Part shown: positions 44,791-52,819 of the stretch, in pieces
Layout of the letters: each line of letters opens with the position of its first letter
How positions within the stretch are numbered: the stretch's first letter is position 1
Source of the DNA: Prevotella koreensis
GTDB lineage: Bacteria > Bacteroidota > Bacteroidia > Bacteroidales > Bacteroidaceae
Reading direction: 5' to 3'
Length of the DNA: 64,000 bases
Assembly: GCF_003977605.1 (NCBI RefSeq)
Contig: NZ_RYYU01000001.1
Coordinates: 251,175 to 315,174 of the forward strand
The notes under the pieces: model-generated
The model's input: the letters and a program-made list of their open reading frames with translations, nothing else
What the model was told of the DNA's origin: nothing
Database searches by the model: none
Program-made: the position numbers and the translations under genes

Positions 44791-45612
44791 TTAGGCAATG
44801 CGTTTATAGATTTGTTTGATTATAGGTGAGAGCAAATAGGATAATGGTGCAGATATTCTTGCCCACCAAGGCTTGTAACAGTATCGGTTGTTCATGCTCA
44901 ATTTAAGGAGTCGTTTTGCTGCTTCTTCCTTACTGTAAGCAGGCATTTTGCGATATTTTTCGTTGGTATCAGACATCGCCGTGCGCACCAATGGCATGTA
45001 GGCAACCTTTGTACGAACACCTATTTTGCTCCATTCCACGCTTGCTGTTTCGCACCACACATTCGATGCGCTTTTTGAAGCATGATAAGCCGACCAGCCC
45101 GGAGCGGCCGGATATAAAGTGCTGACAGATGAAGTATAAATGAGCTTGCCTTTTGCAGTCCTGAGTTTTTCAAACAATCCCAAACTCAATGCCACCATAG
45201 CACGATAGTTTACGCTCATTGTTCTGTCGTAATCGTTAATGCGTTCTGTTGCATTACAGATATTACGGTTGATTGATTTGCCTGCATTGTAAAACAGATA
45301 ATCAATCCTTTCAAGTTCAACAGACATGTTTGTTATGAGTTGGTCAAGTGCTTTGTGGTCTCTTAAATCAAGCGCATGATAATCGGCTTGGCAACCATTC
45401 TGTTTGGCTTTTATGCAAATATTCTTCAACTTCTCTTCTGTTCTTGCTATCAGAATCATTCTGCAGTTGACAGACATGAGTCTTGTAGCCAGTGCTTCTC
45501 CTATCCCATGAGATGCTCCGACTATTACAACGGTCTTTCCATTGAAGTGCCGAATCAACTTGTTTTCAGCGATATGTACCGATGGATAAATAAAACTTGT
45601 TATTATATTCAT
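44791..45612 (-). CDS. Short-chain dehydrogenase/reductase
   Basis: 273 residues of the classical SDR family: nucleotide-binding GASHGIGEAL, DLRD, YNAGKS, and active-site Ser (TSSVSTLYP) with Tyr-x-x-x-Lys in YHASKSASN. A C-terminal hydrophobic/basic tail (ARISAPLSYLLSPIIKQIYKRIA) suggests membrane association. It is the first gene of a two-gene cassette with the acyl-activating enzyme, which would fit reduction of an acyl-derived keto or hydroxy compound. The exact reaction cannot be assigned. Confidence 0.87.
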   Translation of the reverse strand: MNIITSFIYPSVHIAENKLIRHFNGKTVVIVGASHGIGEALATRLMSVNCRMILIARTEEKLKNICIKAKQNGCQADYHALDLRDHKALDQLITNMSVELERIDYLFYNAGKSINRNICNATERINDYDRTMSVNYRAMVALSLGLFEKLRTAKGKLIYTSSVSTLYPAAPGWSAYHASKSASNVWCETASVEWSKIGVRTKVAYMPLVRTAMSDTNEKYRKMPAYSKEEAAKRLLKLSMNNRYCYKPWWARISAPLSYLLSPIIKQIYKRIA

Positions 45613-45830
45613 GGCTCAATGTCCTATTTTTGCCGCGCGAAGATAATACTATTTCGGGAGATTTCCAAGAGAAAACACCATAAAGCATTATTGTAATGCT
45701 TATTTTTATTGTCTTATTTTATTTGCTTGTTGCCATACTTCCTGTCCTGTTTCAATGTGCTTTTGCTCTTCGTAAGAATACTCTGCAGCGTTTCATTTAT
45801 CCCCTTTTTTATATTAAAATCATTGTCATT

Positions 45831-45862
45831 TTTGGATTTATATAAAATAATTTATATCTTTG
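45831..45862 (+). promoter_or_regulatory. Promoter for a small membrane-anchored protein
   Basis: TTTG (45831-45834), 20 bp, TATCTTTG (45855-45862), matching consensus, about 20 bp before the ATG. Confidence 0.72.
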
Positions 45863-45882
45863 CAACATAACAGATATTGACA

Positions 45883-46167
45883 ATGAAAAAGACTTTAACG
45901 ATTATATTAACGGCTGTTCTGGTTCTTGTAGTGGCTTGTTTCTTCTTTAATCCGCCAAAGGAGAAACACATAGATGCCATAACTGAGCACTATGCCAGGA
46001 AACTTGAAACCGGTGCACAGAACGTGGTGGATGCTCGTTCGTACTCAAGACTTGTGCTTAACCATGCCCTTAAATATGATGACTATGTGGTATGCAGTAG
46101 AAGCAGCATGCTTGGCGAGCCGTTATCATTCGGCATAATGGGATATGTTTTTGTCTTGGGCAACTAA
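45883..46167 (+). CDS. Small exported or membrane-anchored protein of unknown function
   Basis: 94 residues from the ATG at 45883; the TTG two codons upstream is not needed. An N-terminal helix (about 5-24, TIILTAVLVLVVACFFF) is followed by a compact soluble part with YDDYVVCSRSSMLGEPLSFGIMGYVFVL, resembling the DUF4359-type small proteins. The Ala-Cys could be a lipobox, though its context (VVACF) is poor. It is monocistronic, with a strong promoter and terminator. Function unknown. Confidence 0.75.
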   Translation: MKKTLTIILTAVLVLVVACFFFNPPKEKHIDAITEHYARKLETGAQNVVDARSYSRLVLNHALKYDDYVVCSRSSMLGEPLSFGIMGYVFVLGN

Positions 46168-46183
46168 TATCGTGGATGTAGTT

Positions 46184-46226
46184 AAACACCACCGGCCTGC
46201 ACTTCAAATGCAGGCCGATGGTGTTT
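46184..46226. terminator. Bidirectional terminator
   Basis: AAACACCA-CGGCCTGCA pairs with TGCAGGCCG-TGGTGTTT; A/T tails on both sides serve the convergent small-protein gene and the beta-flower gene. Confidence 0.85.
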
Positions 46227-46231
46227 TATTA

Positions 46232-46639
46232 CTATAATAAGAACCCGAAAAACCAGATTGCGACGGCAGTACTACGATTTACATTACTCACTTTGCCGAG
46301 ATGAGACCCTGTGCGGTCGTATATGTTTCCGTTACTCTCTATCTTTCCTTTGTATGAACCTGTGCGGTCATACACGCTTCCGTTATTATCCAATTTCCCC
46401 AAGTATGATCCTGTGCGGTCATAGAAACTGCCACGGTCGAACTTTCCTTTATATGACCCCGTTCTGTCGTATATGCTCCCTCCGCTATCAATCTTGCCCT
46501 TATACGAGCCGGTGCGGTCATACACACTACCGTTGCTCTCCACTTTGCCCTTATATGAGCCTGAGCGGTCATACATGTTTTGTCCGAATGAAATCATCGG
46601 AATGAGAATCATTGCGAAAATTACAAACATTTTTTTCAT
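46232..46639 (-). CDS. Exported repeat protein of the 5-fold beta-flower type
   Basis: 135 residues: a signal peptide (about 1-20, ending SFGQ), six tandem repeats of 15-17 residues with consensus YDRTGSYKGKxxxNGS (about 22-118), and a short hydrophobic C-terminus (AVAIWFFGFLL). The repeats resemble the small Bacteroidetes beta-flower proteins, in which each repeat supplies a beta hairpin of a ring. Binding partner is unknown. At DNA level the repeats are similar but not identical, so copy number could vary by recombination. Confidence 0.8.
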   Translation of the reverse strand: MKKMFVIFAMILIPMISFGQNMYDRSGSYKGKVESNGSVYDRTGSYKGKIDSGGSIYDRTGSYKGKFDRGSFYDRTGSYLGKLDNNGSVYDRTGSYKGKIESNGNIYDRTGSHLGKVSNVNRSTAVAIWFFGFLL

Positions 46640-46842
46640 AAGCCAATTTTGTTTTTATTACTATTATTATATGATAAGCAGTCGTTGAAATCTGCTTACG
46701 TGTTTCTGTATGTTGACATACATTCGGTGCGAAGATACTGAAAAAAAACAAATTGGCATGAAGTTCCTTAAAGAAAGTTCTTGTTTTTCATATTATTAAC
46801 GTTTGTTTTCAAAACAATATTGCCCATGAATATATAGAAAAA

Positions 46843-46874
46843 TTTGGCTGTTCTAATTCTTTTTAATATATTTG
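46843..46874 (+). promoter_or_regulatory. Promoter for the HEMIH protein gene
   Basis: TTTG (46843-46846), 20 bp, TATATTTG (46867-46874), about 30 bp before the ATG. Confidence 0.72.
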
Positions 46875-46903
46875 CACCAAATAATTAATGTCCGTAAAGT
46901 AAT

Positions 46904-47365
46904 ATGAACCTGCTCTCAGTCATCTTCAAAGCCAAGCGGCCGAGCCGTATTACGGACATGCCGGCTATGGTGAACACTTTCCTTTGCAGGAAGGGTTTTT
47001 CCGGAATAACGTTGTTCGGGTGGATATTCACTAACCGTCAGAGTGTTGCCGACTCGCTGAACAGCAAGTACACGGTGATGAAAAACCATGAGATGATACA
47101 CCTTAGACAGGCACAGAGCACCGGTAATAACTGGTTCAGGTTCTACGCTCTCTACCTAACGTTCTGGCTCAAGGGGATATGTCTTGCCCGCAAACGCAAG
47201 TTGCTCGCATATTATCTTAACCCTTTCGAGATAGAGGCATATATAAACGAGAATGACATGCACTACCTTGATAGGTTCGAGAACGGTGCAACAGGATGGC
47301 GGATGTATCGCAAGTTGACTTTTCCGGAACGTTACAGGGTGATGAGGAGGAATGGAAAAATATGA
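46904..47365 (+). CDS. Small protein with HExxH zinc-protease-like motif
   Basis: 153 residues. The only recognisable motif is NHEMIHLRQ (H-E-x-x-H, about residues 65-69), followed about 40 residues later by NPFEIEAYINE, where a glutamate could complete a gluzincin-like zinc site. A hydrophobic stretch (WFRFYALYLTFWLKGI) lies between them. It has no signal peptide. Proteins of this kind are widespread and uncharacterised in Bacteroidetes. It lies 42 bp upstream of nfeD and may be co-transcribed. Confidence 0.78.
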   Translation: MNLLSVIFKAKRPSRITDMPAMVNTFLCRKGFSGITLFGWIFTNRQSVADSLNSKYTVMKNHEMIHLRQAQSTGNNWFRFYALYLTFWLKGICLARKRKLLAYYLNPFEIEAYINENDMHYLDRFENGATGWRMYRKLTFPERYRVMRRNGKI

Positions 47366-47407
47366 TATTGACAAAATTAATGAATAACAAAATAAAATAA
47401 AACGATA

Positions 47408-47863
47408 ATGGGAATATTCGACTATTTCACTCAAAATCTGTGGCAATTCTGGGCTGTAGTGGCTTTCATGTTGCTCATTCTTGAACTCACGAGTGGCGAT
47501 TTTTTCATAATCTGCTTCGCCATTGCGGCAGGAGTAACTTCGGTATTGTCGCTTACCGGACTGCCATTCCTTTGGCAGTTGCTCATCTTCGCAATACTCG
47601 CGGTGCTCTGTCTGTTCTTTGTGCGTCCCGTCATGCTGAAATATTTTCATCGCAACGACCCCGACCGAAAGAGCAATGCCGACGCACTGATAGGTCAGGA
47701 GGGCAGAGTGAGCGAAACCATTGTAGCCGACGGACACGGCCGTGTGGCCATTGACGGCGACGACTGGAAAGCCGTTTCTGCCGATGGTGGTGAGATAGGC
47801 GAGGGCACAAAGGTGCGAGTGGTGGGGCGTGATAGCATCATCATAACGGTTGAAAAGTGCTGA
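47408..47863 (+). CDS. NfeD family membrane protein
   Basis: 151 residues with two or three membrane helices in the first half (WQFWAVVAFMLLILELTSGDFFIICFAI, LWQLLIFAILAVLCLFFV) and a C-terminal OB-fold NfeD domain (about 88-150: LIGQEGRVSETI, GRVAIDGDDWKA, VRVVGRDSIIITVE). NfeD proteins partner SPFH/stomatin-like proteins, and the SPFH gene follows 48 bp downstream. Confidence 0.92.
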   Translation: MGIFDYFTQNLWQFWAVVAFMLLILELTSGDFFIICFAIAAGVTSVLSLTGLPFLWQLLIFAILAVLCLFFVRPVMLKYFHRNDPDRKSNADALIGQEGRVSETIVADGHGRVAIDGDDWKAVSADGGEIGEGTKVRVVGRDSIIITVEKC

Positions 47864-47911
47864 ACGACCGCAAAACTTGTATGAAAATAAAAACAATAAA
47901 TACCAAAATTT

Positions 47912-48865
47912 ATGAATACAACACTTATTGTAATTCTCGTGATAGTGCTGTTGGCACTGTTGCTCGTAAAGAAGAGTCTCGTGATAATTTCTCAGAGCGA
48001 GACAAAAATAGTGGAACGCCTTGGACGTTATCATGCCACTCTGCAGCCGGGTATAAACGTTATCATACCGTTCTTCGACCGCGCAAAGGATATTGTTACG
48101 CTGCGTAGCGGTAGATATACTTACAGTACGACTATCGACCTGCGTGAACAGGTATATGATTTCGACAAACAGAATGTTATTACGAAGGATAATATCCAGA
48201 TGAAAATCAATGCTTTGCTGTATTTCCAAATCGTAGATCCGTTCAAGGCAGTGTATGAAATAAACAATCTTCCGAATGCTATCGAGAAACTTACACAGAC
48301 AACACTGCGTAACATAATCGGTGAACTGGAACTCGACCAGACGCTGACATCGCGCGATACCATCAACACCAAACTGCGCGCAGTGCTCGATGATGCCACA
48401 AACAAGTGGGGTATCAAGGTGAACCGCGTTGAACTTCAGGACATCACACCACCGGAGAGCGTACTCAACGCTATGGAGAAGCAGATGCAGGCAGAGCGTA
48501 ACAAGCGTGCGACTATACTCACCAGTGAAGGACAGAAGCAGGCTGCCATCTTGCAATCGGAGGGAGAGAAGACTTCTACAATCAACCGTGCCGAGGCCGA
48601 CAAGCAGCAGGCTATCTTGCGTGCAGAGGGTGAAGCGACTGCAAGAATACGTAAAGCAGAAGCAGAAGCGATTGCCATCGGAAAGATTACAGAGGCCGTT
48701 GGACAGAGCACTAACCCTGCAAACTACCTGCTCGCGCAGAAGTATATACAGATGATGGAGCAACTGGCACACGGTCCGCAGACCAGAACCGTCTATCTGC
48801 CGTATGAAGCAACAAACCTGCTTGGCTCTATCGGAGGAATAAAAGATTTGTTCAAGGGAGAATGA
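47912..48865 (+). CDS. SPFH/band 7 stomatin-like protein
   Basis: 317 residues: one N-terminal helix (VILVIVLLALLLVKKSLVII), an SPFH/band 7 domain (about 25-190: ERLGRYHATLQPGINVIIPFFDR, TKDNIQMKINALLYFQIVDP, NIIGELELDQTLTSRDTIN) and an Ala/Glu/Arg-rich coiled coil (about 190-260). It forms membrane microdomain oligomers with NfeD. Close to the QmcA/stomatin group. Confidence 0.94.
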   Translation: MNTTLIVILVIVLLALLLVKKSLVIISQSETKIVERLGRYHATLQPGINVIIPFFDRAKDIVTLRSGRYTYSTTIDLREQVYDFDKQNVITKDNIQMKINALLYFQIVDPFKAVYEINNLPNAIEKLTQTTLRNIIGELELDQTLTSRDTINTKLRAVLDDATNKWGIKVNRVELQDITPPESVLNAMEKQMQAERNKRATILTSEGQKQAAILQSEGEKTSTINRAEADKQQAILRAEGEATARIRKAEAEAIAIGKITEAVGQSTNPANYLLAQKYIQMMEQLAHGPQTRTVYLPYEATNLLGSIGGIKDLFKGE

Positions 48866-49001
48866 CAATAAGAAAAAGGAATTGAATAGGAGTTCCGGCA
48901 TCACACTCACTTGGTGTTATGTGAGCCAGACTCTAAGCAAATGTGTTGCCCTAACTCATACAATGTTTAACTCCTTTAAGAAAATAACAAATCACCAAAT
49001 A

Positions 49002-50087
49002 ATGAAGAAAATATGTATTGTTGCCGGTGCAAGACCAAATTTTATAAAGGTGGCACCATTGATACGTGCGATTGACAAGACAGAAGACATCTGCTATCGT
49101 CTCGTATATACAGGCAAGAGTGACGACCCAACACTTGAAGGCTCACTCTTCGACGACTTACAGATACCGCGTCCCGATGCATTCCTCGATGCAGACTGCG
49201 AGAATCTTAACGAACTGACAGGCAAGGTGATGAGCACATTCGAGCGTTATCTTGAGAACAATCCGGCCGATGTGGTAATAGTTGTTGACGACCTTGCATC
49301 GACAATGGCTGCTGCTATCGTGACAAAGAAACAAGGACTGAAACTGGCTCATCTCGTAGCAGGCACCCGCTCGTTTGACATCAAGATGCCGAAAGAGATA
49401 AACCGCCTTGTCATAGACGGACTGTCAGACCTTCTTTTCACTGCCGGAATGAGCAACAACAGCATCACTAACCGCGAGGGAACGGAGCAAAGCCGCGTAT
49501 ATATGGTTGGAAACATACTGATAGACAACCTCCGTTTCAATCATAACCGTTGGCAACGACCGACTGTTTTCGATGACTTATCGCTTAGTGAGGGCGGATA
49601 TATCGTGTTCACACTCAACCGCAGGGCACTCATTTCTGATGTCGAAAACTTGCGCTCCATGCTGCAATCAATGGTTGAGAAAGTCGGCAGTGTGCCAATA
49701 ATAGCACCATTGCGTGGCAAGGCAAAGGATATAGTGTGCCGATTGTTGGCCGATATGGAGGGCGGAAAGCGCGTAAATGTAGTGGAACCACTTGGCTATC
49801 TTGAGTTCGGTTATCTCACAGCGCATGCCAAAGGCATAGTAACCGATTCAGGGAATGTGGCAGAAGAGGCCACGTTCAACGGCGTTCCGTGCATCACGCT
49901 GAACAGTTACACCGAGCACATAGAAACGGTGAAGGTAGGTTCTAACGTTCTCGTGGGCGAAGATGCGGCGCAGTTGTCTCAGGCTGTTGAGGCTATTGTC
50001 GCAGGCGACCGTAAGCCATGCGCCATTCCGGAACGTTGGGACGGCCGTTCGGCAGAGCGCATTGTGAGCATATTACTTAATGTATGA
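49002..50087 (+). CDS. UDP-N-acetylglucosamine 2-epimerase-like protein with altered active site
   Basis: 361 residues from the ATG at 49002 (MKKICIVAGARPNFIKVAPL); 40 codons of open frame upstream lack homology. The GT-B fold is clear, with DSGNVAEEATFNGVPCITL in the C-terminal domain. However, residues that catalyse epimerisation in WecB are not kept. The usual HVEAG is HLVAG (Val119 in place of Glu), and HRREN is NRRAL (Asn206 in place of His); the aspartate (VVDDLAS) and the glutamate in MPKEINR remain. It may therefore be a non-epimerising hydrolase or binder. It follows the SPFH gene and lies upstream of repeat copy 4. Confidence 0.8.
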   Translation: MKKICIVAGARPNFIKVAPLIRAIDKTEDICYRLVYTGKSDDPTLEGSLFDDLQIPRPDAFLDADCENLNELTGKVMSTFERYLENNPADVVIVVDDLASTMAAAIVTKKQGLKLAHLVAGTRSFDIKMPKEINRLVIDGLSDLLFTAGMSNNSITNREGTEQSRVYMVGNILIDNLRFNHNRWQRPTVFDDLSLSEGGYIVFTLNRRALISDVENLRSMLQSMVEKVGSVPIIAPLRGKAKDIVCRLLADMEGGKRVNVVEPLGYLEFGYLTAHAKGIVTDSGNVAEEATFNGVPCITLNSYTEHIETVKVGSNVLVGEDAAQLSQAVEAIVAGDRKPCAIPERWDGRSAERIVSILLNV

Positions 50088-50109
50088 AACAGTAGTTGAC
50101 ATCTTCTTG

Positions 50110-50200
50110 AAAACCAATTTCGCCCAATTTGAAAAGCAAATTGGGCGAAATTGGTTTTCAAATTGGGCGAATTTACTTTGCAAATTGGGCGAAATTGCAG
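50110..50200. repeat. GGCGAATTT-type dispersed repeat, copy 4
   Basis: CCAATTTCGCCCAATTTG (50114-50131) and its perfect complement form a hairpin with a 5-base spacer; two further CAAATTGGGCGAA units follow. Located between the convergent epimerase-like and oxyR genes. Confidence 0.8.
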
Positions 50201-50302
50201 CACAATATGATGTTCCGGAATGTCAAATCTGCATTAAATGACAAGTTATTCTACGTGCAAATAGCAGAAAATAAGACTCGAACGGCATGTCGTAAGGCCG
50301 TG

Positions 50303-51229
50303 CTAAATCTGTACGCTTGTGCGCGACAGGGTCAGCATAAATTCCGGAACAGACTGTCTTACACGCTCTATAATCATATCGAGCAACGTTGTCCTTATGA
50401 AATGACGGCTTGTCATCATCACCAATTCGCGCGTAGGAATCGGGTGTGCGAACGGCTTTAAGAGCCGAGTTTGGCTTTCGGTGAGTTGCATTGCTGCAAG
50501 TTCGGGAATAAAAGTTATGCCTTTTCCGTTCTCAACTATTCGCATGAACGTCTCTATACTGCCAAGATTATAGGCTTTCTTGCTGCGCGATGCCGCTTTC
50601 AGTTGGCAGAATTTCACTAACTGGTCGCGGAAACAGTGCCCCTCATCGAGCAACCACAGGAACTCATCTTTCAGGTCGGCAACCCGTATTGCCTTTGCAG
50701 AGATCAGACTATCGTGCTCGGATACGTATGCCATGAACTGCTCATAGAACAGCGTGTGGCAAACAAAGTCCTCGAGTCCGTCGATGCGTGCCAGTATTGC
50801 CGCGTCAATATCACCGCGAATGAGTGCCATCTTTATGTCGGCAGTCTTCATCTCGGTGATGCGTATGTCCATTTCCGGGTGCTCATCAAGCAGTTTCGGG
50901 AAGAAGCGCGGCACAAGATAAGGCGCAATGGTCGGCAATACGCCGATGTTGAAAGTTCCGAGCAGCGATTTTTTCTGCTCTTCTGCCGTATCGCGCAGTT
51001 TCTTTGCTTTCACGAGTACGCCCCAAGCCTGTTCTATAACGAGTTTTCCGGCAGGTGTGGGCATTATCGGTTGTTTGTTTCGGTCGAATAGTTTCATTCC
51101 CAATTCGTCCTCCAATTTCTGCACCATCGAACTCAAAGTGGGTTGCGTCACGTTACAGTATTCGGCTGCCTTTGCAAAATGCTTGAAGCGAAAGACAGCC
51201 ATTACATATTCTAATTGTTGCAGTGTCAT
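50303..51229 (-). CDS. oxyR: Hydrogen peroxide-sensing LysR regulator OxyR
   Basis: 308 residues: an N-terminal LysR helix-turn-helix (LEYVMAVFRFKHFAKAAEYC, QPTLSSMVQKLE) and an effector domain with both redox cysteines, Cys199 (DEGHCFRDQ) and Cys208 (KFCQL), at exactly the E. coli positions. Peroxide oxidises these to a disulfide and switches the protein to an activator. It is divergent from sod, ahpC and ahpF, which fits direct control of these genes. Confidence 0.96.
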   Translation of the reverse strand: MTLQQLEYVMAVFRFKHFAKAAEYCNVTQPTLSSMVQKLEDELGMKLFDRNKQPIMPTPAGKLVIEQAWGVLVKAKKLRDTAEEQKKSLLGTFNIGVLPTIAPYLVPRFFPKLLDEHPEMDIRITEMKTADIKMALIRGDIDAAILARIDGLEDFVCHTLFYEQFMAYVSEHDSLISAKAIRVADLKDEFLWLLDEGHCFRDQLVKFCQLKAASRSKKAYNLGSIETFMRIVENGKGITFIPELAAMQLTESQTRLLKPFAHPIPTRELVMMTSRHFIRTTLLDMIIERVRQSVPEFMLTLSRTSVQI

Positions 51230-51439
51230 GGTTTTATTTCTCCTTGTTTTTTCATATTATTATGATTGGCAAAGTTAGCAAATTTATTTGTTATAAGAAA
51301 GAGGTTATATATTTTTTTTGCCGATGCGTAAATATGTATATTAAAACAAACTATCTTATGTTCAGCACTTTAGGTGTGATTATAGATTTTTTCGATTGCA
51401 TGATAGAATATATCTGTTGTGGGCATCGTGGTTTAAGAC

Positions 51440-51447
51440 TACCTTTG
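51440..51447 (+). promoter_or_regulatory. Promoter -7 box for superoxide dismutase
   Basis: TACCTTTG with TTG about 20 bp upstream, 42 bp before the ATG at 51490. The oxyR-sod gap is a likely OxyR operator region, but no specific site was recognised. Confidence 0.6.
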
Positions 51448-51489
51448 CAGTGTGAAAATGAAACAATAACAATTCAAATAAAAGAAATT

Positions 51490-52074
51490 ATGAAAATAAA
51501 TATGCCAACCCTCCCATACGCAGCGAACGCTTTGGAGCCGGTAATCAGCGAACAGACGATAAACTTCCACTACGGAAAGCATCTTCAGAACTACGTTAAC
51601 ACTACCAATAGCCTTATCGAGGGCACTGAACTCGAGGGCAAGTCGATAGAGGAAATCGTAAAGACGGCACCCTTAGGTCCGGTTTACAACAATGCCGGAC
51701 AGTCTTTGAACCACAGTCTTTATTTCTTGCAGTTCATGTCTCCGGTTGAGAACAACGCTCCGGAGGGCAAGATTGCCGAAGCCATCAATGCCTCATTCGG
51801 CAGTTTCGATGAGTTCAAGAAGCAATTTGCACAGGCCGCAGCAACACTATTCGGTTCAGGATGGGCATGGCTGTCGCAAGATAAGGACGGCAAACTCGTA
51901 ATCACCAAAGAGCCAAACGGTGACAATCCACTGCACAGCGGACTTAATCCTCTCATGGGAATAGACGTTTGGGAACATGCCTACTATCTCGACTTTCAGA
52001 ACCGTCGTGTGGATCACATTGATGCAACATGGTCGATAATCAACTGGAAAGCCGTTGAAAGTCGTTTGAAATAA
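51490..52074 (+). CDS. sodB: Superoxide dismutase (Fe/Mn family)
   Basis: 194 residues from the ATG at 51490 (MKINMPTLPYAANALEPVI); the open frame upstream is non-homologous. Metal ligands: His27 (INFHYGKH), His in LNHSLYF, and Asp and His in MGIDVWEHAYYLDFQNRR. The glutamine in NNAGQSLNH sits where iron enzymes keep it, so Fe-type or cambialistic. It dismutates superoxide to peroxide, which AhpCF downstream would remove. Confidence 0.95.
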   Translation: MKINMPTLPYAANALEPVISEQTINFHYGKHLQNYVNTTNSLIEGTELEGKSIEEIVKTAPLGPVYNNAGQSLNHSLYFLQFMSPVENNAPEGKIAEAINASFGSFDEFKKQFAQAAATLFGSGWAWLSQDKDGKLVITKEPNGDNPLHSGLNPLMGIDVWEHAYYLDFQNRRVDHIDATWSIINWKAVESRLK

Positions 52075-52125
52075 GAAAAACAGATACAAAGAAAATCAAA
52101 AACAAACTAATAAAATATATAAAAA

Positions 52126-52692
52126 ATGGAATCAATAATTAATTCAAGAGTACCAGAGTTTAAAGTAAACGCCTTTCAGAACGGTGAGTTCAAGACTGTC
52201 AGCAGTGACGATATAAAAGGCAAGTGGGCATTGTTCTTCTTCTATCCGGCAGACTTCACTTTCGTTTGTCCTACCGAGTTGGTTGACCTTGCAGAGAAAT
52301 ATGACGAACTGAAGGCTATGGGTGTAGAGGTGTTCTCAGTGAGTTGCGACACTCACTTCGTTCACAAGGCATGGCACGACGCGTCAGACAGCATCAAGAA
52401 AATCAAATACACCATGCTCGCCGACCCTCTCGGAACACTGGCAAAGGGCTTTGGAGTGTATATCGAAGAAGAAGGTATGGCTTACCGCGGAACATTCCTC
52501 GTAAACCCGGAGGGACAAGTTAAAGTGGCAGAGATACAGGATAACAGTATCGGACGTAACGCCGAGGAACTCGTTCGCAAGGTTCAGGCTGCACAGTTTG
52601 TGGCTTCTCACGCAGGAGAGGTTTGTCCGGCAAAATGGAAGCAGGGCGAAGATACCCTCAAACCAAGCATCGACCTCGTTGGCAAACTCTAA
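52126..52692 (+). CDS. ahpC: Alkyl hydroperoxide reductase, peroxiredoxin subunit
   Basis: 188 residues, typical 2-Cys Prx1/AhpC: peroxidatic Cys48 in DFTFVCPTEL, resolving Cys167 in GEVCPAKWK, and YRGTFLVNPEG. It reduces peroxides and is recycled by AhpF, encoded 127 bp downstream. It follows sod by 51 bp. Confidence 0.97.
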   Translation: MESIINSRVPEFKVNAFQNGEFKTVSSDDIKGKWALFFFYPADFTFVCPTELVDLAEKYDELKAMGVEVFSVSCDTHFVHKAWHDASDSIKKIKYTMLADPLGTLAKGFGVYIEEEGMAYRGTFLVNPEGQVKVAEIQDNSIGRNAEELVRKVQAAQFVASHAGEVCPAKWKQGEDTLKPSIDLVGKL

Positions 52693-52819
52693 TAGCCCGC
52701 GAAGAGAAAGAGATAAAAACGGGGCTTCGGTCTCGTTTTTATCGTTTATGGAAGATATTATGCCGTACTCATTGATTAAGTTGAAATAGAATAATAAACC
52801 CCGAAACAGAAAAAACGAC

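Noticed and set aside
47156..48910. 584-codon open frame on the minus strand opposite the nfeD/SPFH genes
   Set aside because: Product is cysteine- and histidine-rich without any family signature and lies exactly antisense to clearly conserved genes; it is a shadow of their codon use.
48882..49001. 40-codon upstream extension of the epimerase-like gene
   Set aside because: No homology; the GT-B N-terminus starts at MKKICIVAGARPNF.
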